A stretch of 64,000 bases of DNA from Amycolatopsis sp. (GTDB taxonomy: Bacteria; Actinomycetota; Actinomycetes; Mycobacteriales; Pseudonocardiaceae). The position numbers and the translations under genes were made by a program. The notes beneath the pieces are model-generated. The model did not search any database. It was not told the origin of the DNA and saw nothing but the letters and a program-made list of their open reading frames with translations. The stretch is from contig NZ_JAODNM010000093.1 in the NCBI RefSeq assembly GCF_025464955.1, forward strand, positions 114,261-178,260, in the 5' to 3' direction. Below, one piece after another: positions 39,884-48,381 of this stretch. How positions within the stretch are numbered: the first letter of the stretch is position 1; every line of letters begins with the position of its first letter.

Positions 39884-40822
39884 TCAGTCCCGAAACCGAG
39901 ACGCCTCCCGGCGCCGTCGGTCGACTTCGACCGAGAAGACATCCGGTCGGCTGTAGTGGCCCGTCGGGTCGAAGTTCTGGCGTTCCCGGGCGACCTGGGC
40001 GAGGTCGAGGTCGGCGATGACCAGGCGCTCCTCGTCCACCACTGGTTCGACGACCCAGGTGCCGTCGGGAGCGGCCACAGCGGAGCCGCCTCGGCAGTAG
40101 TCGGCGACTCCCGCTTCCTCCAGCGCGGCGCGCAACGGGAAATCCGCCGGGATGTCGGCCAGGCCGAGCAGCCCGTTGGCCGCGAGCGAGAACACGCGGC
40201 CTTCCCTGGCGATGAACCGCGGCAGGTCGGCGGTGTTGTGCGGGTTGCCGGGCCACACACTGACGTGGAGCTCCTCGCCCTGCGCGTACAGGGCATGGCG
40301 GGCCTGCGGCATCCAGTTCTCCCAGCAGTTCAAGCCGCCCACTCGCGCGGCTCCCGCCTGGTGCACCCGAAGGCCGTGCCCGTCACCGATCCCCCAGACC
40401 AGCCGCTCCTCGTAGGTCGGCATGAGTTTCCGGTGGGTGCTGACGATGCCGGCCACGGGATCGATGGCGACCAGGGTGCAGAAGACGGTGCCCCTGGCGT
40501 TGCCCGTTGCTCGCTCGGTGGTTCCGAGGTAGACGAAGACGCCCAGATCCTGGACGGCCTCGGTGATAACCGTGAGTTCGGGACCGCTCATCTCGACGGA
40601 AGCTTCGAGGTACGCCGCATACGCGCGCTTCTGTGCCGCGTCGTCGAAACGGGCGCCGCCGGTGTGCTCCAGCCAGGACGGGTACCCGGACAGGAACGTC
40701 TCAGGGAAGGCGATCAGTTCGACGTCCTGCGCGGCAGCGTTTTCCAGCCAGGCGACGACTTTTCTGGTGGTGGCGGCCGGGTCGAGCCACAGCGGCCGGG
40801 CCTGGGCGGCGGCAACACGCAT
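39884..40822 (-). CDS. Nitrilase-family carbon-nitrogen hydrolase
   Basis: A 312-residue enzyme with the Glu-Lys-Cys triad: FPETFLSGYP (Glu), THRKLMPTYEERLVWG (Lys) and VGGLNCWENWMPQARHAL (Cys). The YEERLVWG and CWENWMP contexts are those of true nitrilases, converting nitriles to acids and ammonia. AGGAG lies upstream of the ATG at 40822. It shares an operon with a VOC protein and is divergent from a GntR regulator. Confidence 0.92.
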   Translation of the reverse strand: MRVAAAQARPLWLDPAATTRKVVAWLENAAAQDVELIAFPETFLSGYPSWLEHTGGARFDDAAQKRAYAAYLEASVEMSGPELTVITEAVQDLGVFVYLGTTERATGNARGTVFCTLVAIDPVAGIVSTHRKLMPTYEERLVWGIGDGHGLRVHQAGAARVGGLNCWENWMPQARHALYAQGEELHVSVWPGNPHNTADLPRFIAREGRVFSLAANGLLGLADIPADFPLRAALEEAGVADYCRGGSAVAAPDGTWVVEPVVDEERLVIADLDLAQVARERQNFDPTGHYSRPDVFSVEVDRRRREASRFRD

Positions 40823-40858
40823 GACAACGTCTCCTCGGTGCTCGGGTGGGGCTCGCGG

Positions 40859-41278
40859 TCAGACCGCGAAGACCTGGGCGTCGTCGGCGAACGCTTTGAA
40901 CTCCAGCGCGTTGCCCGCCGGGTCGCGCAGGAACATCGTCCACTGCTCGCCCGGCAGACCCGCGAAACGCAGGTACGGCTCGATGACGAACTCCGTCCCC
41001 GCCGCGCGAAGCCGTTCGGAGAGGACGTGGAAGTCCTCGACCGCCAGCAGCAGGCCGAAATGCGGAACCGGCACGTCGTGGCCGTCGACCGGGTTGCTGG
41101 CGGACGGTCGTTCCCCGTGCTCGACCAGGTGGGTGACGAACTGGTGCCCGCGCAGGTTCCAGTCGATCCAGGTATCGGAACTCCGTCCCTGCGGACAACC
41201 GAGCACCTCGCCGTAGAAGTGCCGAGCGGCTGCCAGGTCGTCGACGGGTACGGCCAGGTGGAAGCGCGGGAGAGTCAT
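40859..41278 (-). CDS. VOC (glyoxalase/dioxygenase superfamily) protein
   Basis: A 139-residue protein of two betaalphabetabetabeta units: FHLAVPVDDLAAARHFYGEVLGCPQG with the metal His, QFVTHLVEH, VPHFGLLLAVEDFHVLSERLRAAG and TMFLRDPAGNALEFKAF with the metal Glu. The substrate is unknown. It precedes the nitrilase on the same strand with 36 nt between and shares the divergent promoter region with the GntR regulator. Confidence 0.88.
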   Translation of the reverse strand: MTLPRFHLAVPVDDLAAARHFYGEVLGCPQGRSSDTWIDWNLRGHQFVTHLVEHGERPSASNPVDGHDVPVPHFGLLLAVEDFHVLSERLRAAGTEFVIEPYLRFAGLPGEQWTMFLRDPAGNALEFKAFADDAQVFAV

Positions 41279-41283
41279 GTCTG

Positions 41284-41295
41284 AATGTTAACATT
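41284..41295. promoter_or_regulatory. Candidate GntR operator
   Basis: AATGTTAACATT is a perfect 12-bp palindrome in the short AT-rich interval between the divergent VOC and GntR genes; FCD-type regulators usually bind such sites. Confidence 0.6.
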
Positions 41296-41321
41296 AGGAC
41301 AAGCGCGAGCGAGAGGGCCGA

Positions 41322-41999
41322 ATGGACGAGCAGGACACCGTGACGACTCCGGCAGGCATGGCCCCTGCCCGCCGTCGGGGCATGGCGAACGAAGTCACCG
41401 ATCGGATCCGCGAGGCGATCTTCGCCGGGATCTACCCTCCGGGAGCCTCGCTGCGCGAGGTCGAGCTAGCGGGTGTTCTCGAGGTCAGCCGTGGACCCGT
41501 GCGGGAAGCGTTGCTGCGGCTGGAGAGCGAAGGGCTCGTCCAGAACCAGTGGCATCGCGGCGCCACCGTCACCACTCTGTCCACATCGGACGCCGCGGAG
41601 CTGGACAGCCTGCGCGGCGCGCTGGAACGCCTTGCCGTCGAACGCCTGGCCGGGCACGCCACCGAAGCGGACTTCGAGGCCGTCGACCGGGTGGTGAGCA
41701 GGATGGCCCGAGCCGAAGACAAGCACGCGAGCGTGCGGCTGGACATCGCCTTCCATGACGCCGTTTACGCCGCAGCCCATCACGATCGGCTCGAAGCCGC
41801 CTGGCGCGCCATCCGATCCCAGGTCCACCTGTTCCTGCTGATGCGGATGCGCCGGAGCGACGAGGACTACGCCGCGCACATCTCGGCGGAGCATGGGGAA
41901 CTCGCGGAAGTCCTCCGGACTCGGGACACCGAGCGCGCCCTGCTGCTGTTTGCCGGGCACCGGCGTCACGCCTTCGAGATCCTCATCGAGTCGGAGTAG
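41322..41999 (+). CDS. GntR/FCD family regulator
   Basis: A 225-residue regulator. The winged helix is NEVTDRIREAIFAGIYPPGASLREVELAGVLEVSRGPVREALLRLESEGLV (about 24-74). The FCD effector domain (about 90-215) contains the metal-binding-type His residues in DIAFHDAVYAAAHHDRL, AEHGEL and FAGHRRHAFEIL. It probably controls the divergent VOC-nitrilase pair. Confidence 0.9.
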   Translation: MDEQDTVTTPAGMAPARRRGMANEVTDRIREAIFAGIYPPGASLREVELAGVLEVSRGPVREALLRLESEGLVQNQWHRGATVTTLSTSDAAELDSLRGALERLAVERLAGHATEADFEAVDRVVSRMARAEDKHASVRLDIAFHDAVYAAAHHDRLEAAWRAIRSQVHLFLLMRMRRSDEDYAAHISAEHGELAEVLRTRDTERALLLFAGHRRHAFEILIESE

Positions 42000-42019
42000 G
42001 CGGGCCAGTCACGTCTCGT

Positions 42020-42050
42020 GAGCTGCAGGGGCTTAGAGCTGCAGGGGCTT
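42020..42050. repeat. 16-bp tandem duplication over a stop codon
   Basis: Two copies of GAGCTGCAGGGGCTT separated by a single A. The right copy encodes the last residues (KPLQL) of the minus-strand VOC gene and the left copy lies just beyond its stop. Confidence 0.85.
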
Positions 42051-42491
42051 GACGGGGGCGGCGATGAGGGTGGGGTCGTCGCGCCAGTCGACGCCGGGGA
42101 CGTCGACGTACAGCTCGATCTCGTTGCCGTCGGGGTCGGCGATGTAGAGGCTGTGGGTGACGGTGTGGTCGCTCGAGCCGAGGAGGGTGGCGCCGGCGTT
42201 CTGGATGGCGTCGCGGGCTTCGCGGAGTTCGTCGTCGCTGTCGCCGACCTTCAGGCCGAAGTGGTACATGCCCACGCGGCGGCCTTCGGGGACCTTGGCC
42301 GCGTCTTCGCCGACCTCGATCAGCAGCAGCTCGTGGTGGGTGCGCCCGGACGGCGCGGAGAACACGGCGATCCGGCCCGCCGGGTCGCTGATCGGCAGCT
42401 GGTTCCAGCCCAGGACGTCGCGGTAGAAGCTCGTGGAGCGCTCGACGTTGTGGACGTAGAGCACGACATGTCCGAGCTCGAGGACTCGCAT
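42033..42491 (-). CDS. VOC family dioxygenase-like protein
   Basis: A 152-residue catechol-2,3-dioxygenase-like protein: LELGHVVLYVHNVERSTSFYRDVLGWNQL with metal His, HHELLLIEVG, GMYHFGLKVGDSDDELREARDAIQNAGATL with second His, and SLYIADPDGNEIELYVD with the Glu. GGAGG is 5 nt before the ATG at 42491, which fixes the start. Substrate unknown. Confidence 0.9.
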   Translation of the reverse strand: MRVLELGHVVLYVHNVERSTSFYRDVLGWNQLPISDPAGRIAVFSAPSGRTHHELLLIEVGEDAAKVPEGRRVGMYHFGLKVGDSDDELREARDAIQNAGATLLGSSDHTVTHSLYIADPDGNEIELYVDVPGVDWRDDPTLIAAPVKPLQL

Positions 42492-42663
42492 CGGAACCTC
42501 CGGCGTTCGTGTTGAAAATTCAATCATCAGTGTACGCGGCTGCATACGCGCCCCGATACCCGTCTTGATCACCGTTCTAGATCACGTTTCCCGTGTCGTG
42601 GGACTACTGCGGCGGCCGCCTGCGTTGGCGGACAATAGGGTGCAGCGACAGGAAGGCGGACGC

Positions 42664-43143
42664 GTGGAATCCACAGCCAGTTCGGTGGTCACCGAGGTGA
42701 TCGTGGTGCGCGGGGTGGTCGAGACCGGCGACCAGCGCGGCCGCACGCTCGGCTTTCCTACGGCCAATGTCGCGCTGCGCGACCAGGATGACGAGGTCGG
42801 CGACGGCGTCTGGGCAGGTTGGGTCGACCGCGCGGACGGCACGCGCCTGCCTGCCGCGGTGTCGGTCGGCAGGCGTCCGACCTACTACGGCTCTGACGGG
42901 CATCGGCTGCTGGAGGCTCATCTCCTCGACTTCGCGGGCAACCTCTACGACGAGGTGCTGACCGTGTGGCTGGTCCGCCACCTGCGCGAACAGCGCGCGT
43001 TCGACTCGTCGGAGGCGCTGATCCGCGCGCTGGACAACGACATCGCCGAGGCACGTGCGTGGAGCGTCGAGCCGACGTCTGCGCTGTCCGTCGAGACGAC
43101 GTCCGAGTTCCCGCCCAACATTCCGGTGCGGCTGGCTAGCTAA
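42664..43143 (+). CDS. Stand-alone riboflavin kinase domain protein
   Basis: A 159-residue flavokinase-fold protein without the FAD-synthetase domain of RibF. VVRGVVETGDQRGRTLGFPTANVAL contains the GxTxGFPTAN nucleotide-binding motif, followed by GDGVWAGWVDRADG, SVGRRPTYYG and LLEAHLLDFAGNLYDEVLTVWLVRHLREQRAFDSSEALIRAL. It should phosphorylate riboflavin to FMN or a related flavin. TAGGGT is at about 42640 and GGAAGG precedes the GTG. It may be a second copy next to a normal ribF elsewhere. Confidence 0.85.
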   Translation: MESTASSVVTEVIVVRGVVETGDQRGRTLGFPTANVALRDQDDEVGDGVWAGWVDRADGTRLPAAVSVGRRPTYYGSDGHRLLEAHLLDFAGNLYDEVLTVWLVRHLREQRAFDSSEALIRALDNDIAEARAWSVEPTSALSVETTSEFPPNIPVRLAS

Positions 43144-44419
43144 GCCTCGAACCCCAGGTTTTGTCGGGTTCGGTGCTGGAGTCGTATTTCGCGAAGGCCG
43201 GTACGGCGAGCCTGATCACGGCGGCGCCGATGACGGTCGCGATGCCGCCGCTGAACGCGCTGAAACCCGGTGACGTCAGCGAAGCGACGACGCCTGCTTC
43301 GAGGTTGCCCACTTGCGGTGCCCCGCCCCCGACTACGTAGTCGGCAGCTGTGATCCGGCCGCGCAGCCTGTCCGGGGTAACGGTCAGGACCATTGACGTG
43401 CGGAGGATGACGCTTGCGGAGTCGGCGAGGCCGGCCACGGCGAGCAGCAGGACACACAGCCAGAGGGTCGAGCTCAGCCCGAACACGGCGATCGCCGCGC
43501 CCCAGATCGACACCGTGATCAGCATGGTCCGGCCCTGTCGGGTGACGCGGCTGACCGGGCCCGACAACGTCGTTCCGAGCAGACCCCCGATCGCCGGCGC
43601 CGCCATCAACAGGCCGAGTGACTGGGCTGCGCCGCCGAAGTGCTCGGCGTTGAACGCGGGCAGCACCGCCGCCGGCATCCCGAGCACGGTCGCGTTCATG
43701 TCGGCGAGGAACGCGCCGGTCAGGATCGGATGGTGGCGGATGAACCGGAGCCCCTCGGCCACGGCTTTGAACCCGGGACGCGCCGCGCGGCCCTGCGGCG
43801 GCATCGACGGCAGCCGGGCAACGCCGTAAAGGGTCGCGGCGAAGCTGAGGGCGTCGACGAAATAGCAGAACTTCAGTCCGCCGGCGGCGGTCAGCAAGCC
43901 CGCGAGTGGCGGTCCGATGGTGAAGCTGACAGTGAAGACCAGCATGAACAGCGCGTTGGCGGCCGGCAGTTGGTCGGCGGGCAGGAGCCGCGGGAGGAAG
44001 GTCCGCCGCGCGGGGATGTCGATGGCGCCGAACAGCGCGCGGGCCGTCGACAGGAGGTACAGCAGCCAGAGCTGGCGAAGGTCGAGAAATGCTTGCAGCG
44101 CGACAAGCGCCGAAACGGCCGTGAGGCAACTGCTCGTGACGAGCACCAGCCGGCGTCGGTCGGCGGCGTCGGTCAGCGAACCGCCGACAAGCCCGATGAC
44201 GAAGATCGGGAGCGCCGACGTCAGCGCGAGCGCGCCGACAGCCGCGGAAGAGTGCGTCAGTTGATAAACCTGCAGGCTCAAGGCGAAGGCCGCCATCTGG
44301 TTGCCGATCGACGACAACGCCGAGCCTGCCCAGTACCGGCGTAGTGCCGGCGACTCCCGGAGCGGCCGGATATCGGCCAGCAAACGTTTGCGTACCTTTG
44401 GTTCCCCATCCCGACCCAC
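43136..44419 (-). CDS. MFS transporter (EntS-like exporter)
   Basis: A 427-residue, 12-helix transporter of the enterobactin-exporter type: PALRRYWAGSALSSIGNQMAAFALSLQVYQLT at the N-terminus, GGSLTDAADRRRLVL in loop 2-3, ARALFGAIDIPARRTFLPRLLP and the central basic loop. The GTG at 44419 is 7 nt after TAGGGT (44432-44427), so the mRNA is probably leaderless and the longer frame to 44530 can be dropped. It overlaps the convergent riboflavin kinase by 8 nt. Confidence 0.88.
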   Translation of the reverse strand: MGRDGEPKVRKRLLADIRPLRESPALRRYWAGSALSSIGNQMAAFALSLQVYQLTHSSAAVGALALTSALPIFVIGLVGGSLTDAADRRRLVLVTSSCLTAVSALVALQAFLDLRQLWLLYLLSTARALFGAIDIPARRTFLPRLLPADQLPAANALFMLVFTVSFTIGPPLAGLLTAAGGLKFCYFVDALSFAATLYGVARLPSMPPQGRAARPGFKAVAEGLRFIRHHPILTGAFLADMNATVLGMPAAVLPAFNAEHFGGAAQSLGLLMAAPAIGGLLGTTLSGPVSRVTRQGRTMLITVSIWGAAIAVFGLSSTLWLCVLLLAVAGLADSASVILRTSMVLTVTPDRLRGRITAADYVVGGGAPQVGNLEAGVVASLTSPGFSAFSGGIATVIGAAVIRLAVPAFAKYDSSTEPDKTWGSRLS

Positions 44420-44482
44420 TGGCCTGACCCTAGTGTCGCCCCGGATCTGGTGCGACCGGTTATTCGCCGATAGGGTGGACGG

Positions 44483-44521
44483 ATGAATGAACGAAAGGAT
44501 GACGTCGCCTCCCCACAGTGA
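44483..44521 (+). CDS. Leaderless 12-residue mini-ORF before the helical-repeat gene
   Basis: TAGGGT (44471-44476) is 6 nt before the ATG. The ORF reads MNERKDDVASPQ and its TGA overlaps the following GTG as GTGA, the same arrangement as at 36918-36959. Confidence 0.5.
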   Translation: MNERKDDVASPQ

Positions 44522-47500
44522 GCGCGTCACAAGAGCCGAGTGCCGTCGAGCCCGGCGAATTTCCCTTCCCAGCCCGAATGCGGGTTCTCTCGCAGCGTGC
44601 GTTGAGCCTGTCCGACGCCGAATATGCGACTCGGTTCGCCGAGTTGGCTGCCGGAACTCCCGACGAACGCGTGCTCGCCTTGCACCTGGCTGTCGTCCGG
44701 CGTGACCTCGACGTCGTGGAACGAGCTCTCGCCGATCCTGTCCTACGCCGACGTGCGCTCTCGGCGGCGGTCCGACTCCCCGTGTCGGACAGCGCGCTCA
44801 GTACCGTCATCGAGACCGCGCCTCGACGTGATCGTGTTGCGGCGTATGGGGTTCTGCGCCTGTCGCGGCGCAGGGAACTGGCCGACCGACTCGTCGAAAC
44901 CGTCCACGAATCCCGCGGTCGACAAGACGTCGCCGAGTTGCTGCCGAGCTGTTCCGAGGACGTCGTCGCCCGGTGGCTGCCGAGGATCGGCGCGGGACCT
45001 GTCCTGCTCAGGAGGCTCATCCGGGTGTCGCCGCGCGTGGTTGCGGAGTTCCTGGCGCCCGCCTTCGCCGCGGCGAATCGACATGGTGACCGTCGATGGC
45101 TCCGCGAGTATCAACCGCTGCTGGTCATGCTCGTGGCCCGAGAACCCGTTGGGGTGGCCGCGATCATTCGGCAGCTGCCGCGGAGTGCCCCTTGCTCGCT
45201 GCCGGTCGAAGTCGTCCCGGCATTGCTGCTTTCCGGACTTCGTCCCGCTCGTGATCGACCTCGGTATCCGGAACACGGACGAGAAGACCCTGAACCTGAC
45301 GGCGAGAGCGCGTCGGACCATCGCCGATCTTGACCTTGACCAGACCACCGCGCTGATCATCAGTTGTGAAGCGGGTGAGGTCCGCGCGTCGTTGTTGGCC
45401 GCTGTCTCGGCAGGGTCGCGGAGGGAGGTCATCGACCGCGTCTACGCCGAAGGCGACATGCGAAACGAAATCTCCGCGGGGGAGTTGAGGCTGCTTTCGC
45501 GTGCGGATCGCGTCGAGCTCGGCAAACGGTTGCTGCGGGAGCCGTTCACGAGGCTCAGCAGCTGGCGACTGCTGGAAATCAGCAGGGGTCTGCCGTATGA
45601 GCAGGCTGCCGAGGTGCTGCGGGAAGCGACGGGGAAGCACGTCCATCAACAGCGTCGGATGGGCTGGTCGGCGTTGATCGAGTGTGCCGCGATCGAGGAG
45701 GACTGGGACGTCTTCGCGCGAGCGGTGGCCGATGCCGGACGTGCCTGGTCGGATCAGGACCGGGTCCGGATCGGCGCGTTGAAGGCCGCGTCGAGGGTGC
45801 CGTCGGCGGCGCTTTCGGCGGTGTCGCTGGAGTCCTTGCGTCGGGCGGTCCTGTCGACGACGAGTTCCAGTGATGGCAGCTCGATGTCGTTCGCCCACCT
45901 CGACCGCTGGCTGGTCCGCACGGTGACCGCGGCGATGGCCGACGGCGATGCCGACCGTGTCGTCGAGCTGCATCGCCTGCTGACCCGTCTGCATGACGAC
46001 CACCGTGCGCCTGCCAAGCCGTACGCGCCGGAACGGATCGGCGGTGTCGGCGCGGAACTCTGGCCAGGCTTACGGGAACGGGTGCTGGAAGACGCTGAAA
46101 GCGGCAAGTTCGACCTCGCGTTGCGGGTGGCCTGGGCGCTCGACGGCGCACTGGCGTCGGTACCCGAGTTGGACGTGCTGGTCGGCCGGATCGCCTGCAC
46201 GGCAAGCGGTCCGGACGACGCGGCCACGGCGGCACGACTGTGGATCGCCGCGCCCTCGACCCGCGAAGCCCGGGCCGGCGAACTCGTCGCGCACCACCCG
46301 GATCTCGGCCGCGTCGACGACGTCTGGACGGTGATCGCGACCCGCCGGACAGACCTGCTCGACCGTCTTCTCTCGACGGGACGTCCGCTGCCGCCTGTCG
46401 GGAGGAGCGTTCACGGGCGGTGGACACCGGAGCAGCGGGCGCGCGCCGAAGCCGTCGCGCTTTCGGTGGCTTCGGATGAGCAGACGAACCTGGTTGAACG
46501 TGAAGCGGCCACAGGATTCGTGACCGATGTCGACGCGCTGACGGTCCTCGCCGAGACAGGTCCGCAGCGTGTCGCCGCCGCGGCGCTGACCGCGTTGGCC
46601 GAATCGGCGTCCGCCGAACTGGCGCTGCCGGTGTTGATGCACCACGGCGGTAAGCCGGTCGGCCCGGTTGCCGCGGCGGCCGTGCGAGGACTCGGGTTCG
46701 TCGCGGACAGGTTGCCGGACAACGAACTCGCCGCGTTGGCCGGTGCTGTGTTGGCTGCTCGGAACGGATCGGTGGGCGGAGCGAAGGAAGCGGCGCGGCT
46801 CCTGGGGCGTGCGCGACCGAAGGGCGCGGTGGAAGTGCTGCTGCGGTCGTGGGCGAATCCCGAGGTGCATCAAGACGTCCGGGCCGCTGTCGTCGTGGCG
46901 TTGACCGGTTTCCTCGGCGAGGATCCTCGTGTTGCCGAGGTGCCGGTTCAGGCCATCGCGAACGGTGACCCGGTTCGTTCGGCCGTGTTGGCCATCCGGC
47001 CGGACGTCCTCAGCCCGTCCCAGAAGCCGCTGCTGGCCGTGGTGATCGGCGCTGCGTTGGAGCGGGTCGGCTCGGTGCCGCGGGAGCTCAGCGCGGCGTA
47101 CTTCCGTTGGTGGACTTACGATCCCGAGGCGGACGAGCGGCTTGCCAGGTTGGTCGTGAGCTCGTCCGAGCGGTCCGCCTATGGCGGTATCACCGCGGTG
47201 TTCCTCGAGGCGGTGCGTGCTCACGGCGGCGTCGAAATGCTGACCGCTGCGGTCGATCCGCTCGTCACGGCGATCGGCGAAGGTGACCAGCATGCCTGGT
47301 GTCGGCTGAAGGATCTGGCGGAGGCGCTTCAGCGCCAAGACCTCGGCGCGGCGGAGTGTCGGATCGTCATCGAAGGCTGCCGTCAGGTCGGAATGGACGC
47401 TGCCGTCGCAACTTTGCTGTATGTGCTGGCATTGCGGTCGTTGGATGGCGAACCCGCATTCGAGCGCTGGACCGAGCTCGTCGAGGCCGTCGATGAGCGC

Positions 47501-47755
47501 CCGTACCGGTGGTGTGACCGCGGTTCAGCCTGGGGGTACCAGTTCACCCCGGTCAGGAGCGACGACGTGTTGCCGGTCGTCGACCATCTGCTCGGGCTCG
47601 ACGGCGCGATCGCGGGGCTGATCGCCCTCTCCTTGGTCGGCACCGCTGCGTCGCAGAAGGGCTGGACCGACGGTTTGCGCGAGCGGTATCCCGCGCTAGC
47701 CGACCACCGCGAAGCGGACGTGCGTGAGGCGGCGCGCTCGGTGCTACCGGATTAA
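44518..47755 (+). pseudogene. Large helical-repeat (HEAT/ARM-like) protein, split by a frameshift
   Basis: The protein-like sequence starts at GTG 44518 (MSASQEPSAVEPGEFPFPAR) and runs in that frame to SLPVEVVPALLLSG; from about 45225-45250 it continues one frame later (FPDFVPLVIDLGIRN) to 47755. Joining them requires removal of one base; the full product would be about 1078 residues. It consists of repeated amphipathic helices such as QRVAAAALTALAES, GPVAAAAVRGLGFVAD and HQDVRAAVVVALTGFL, resembling HEAT repeats, with no catalytic motif. It is a scaffold-like protein of unknown role. The shift may be real, programmed or a sequencing error. Confidence 0.7.
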
Positions 47756-48117
47756 GGCGCGAGCGGTCGCCGTCCGGCGAAGCCGAGGTCGCGCCGGTGG
47801 TACCAGCCGAGTTCGGGGTCGCCCTCCAGCCAGCACAGCAGCACCGGGACGCCGTCCAGCTCCGCGGGGAAGTCGAGCAGCAGCGGCGCGAACCCCTTCA
47901 GGTCGGCTCCGGTCTCCTGCACGGTCGTCATCAGGTCGTCGAGCCTGGCCTGCGCGGCCTTGAACTCCGGCAGGCCGCCGAGTGGGCTGGGGGTGGCGCC
48001 GGGCGCCAGCGACGTCGTCAGCTCCGCCGCGTCGGCGCGCAGGGCCACCAGTTCGTCGAGCACCGGGAGCAGCGCGGTGAGTTCGGCGCGCGCCTCGGCG
48101 ACGGTGAACAGACTCAT
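47752..48117 (-). CDS. DUF2203 family protein
   Basis: A 121-residue protein: FTVAEARAELTALLPVLDELVALRADAAELT, then DLKGFAPLLLDFPAELDGVPVLLCWLEGDPELGWYHRRDLGFAGRRPL, the usual DUF2203 ending where the WxxGDxxxxWYH motif is conserved. Function unknown. TACGAT (48129-48124) lies 6 nt before the ATG, so it is probably leaderless. Its end overlaps the convergent helical-repeat gene by 4 nt. Confidence 0.9.
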   Translation of the reverse strand: MSLFTVAEARAELTALLPVLDELVALRADAAELTTSLAPGATPSPLGGLPEFKAAQARLDDLMTTVQETGADLKGFAPLLLDFPAELDGVPVLLCWLEGDPELGWYHRRDLGFAGRRPLAP

Positions 48118-48134
48118 CGGCACATCGTAAGGGG

Positions 48135-48172
48135 CGGCCGCCGGCGTTCGAGGATGTGAACGCCGGCGGCCG
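48135..48172. repeat. 15-bp inverted repeat between DUF2203 and icd
   Basis: CGGCCGCCGGCGTTC pairs perfectly with GAACGCCGGCGGCCG over an 8-nt loop. It lies upstream of the DUF2203 -10 box in a divergent intergenic region, so it is not an ordinary terminator for either neighbour. Confidence 0.6.
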
Positions 48173-48381
48173 TGCACGGAGCGTGCCGGTTGGCAGCCGG
48201 GCGCTTCGCGGAGTAACAAGGGAGCGGACCCGCCCGGTGACTTCGGGCACACGGGCCTGCTGAGAGACTTGGTCCTGGTCACCACTTGAAGCATTCAGGT
48301 CCGGTTAGCAGTACGCTCGTACCGCTACCAAAAGACTTTAGAAGTGACGCGAAGATCCGCGCGAGAGGAGCACCGCCGCTC

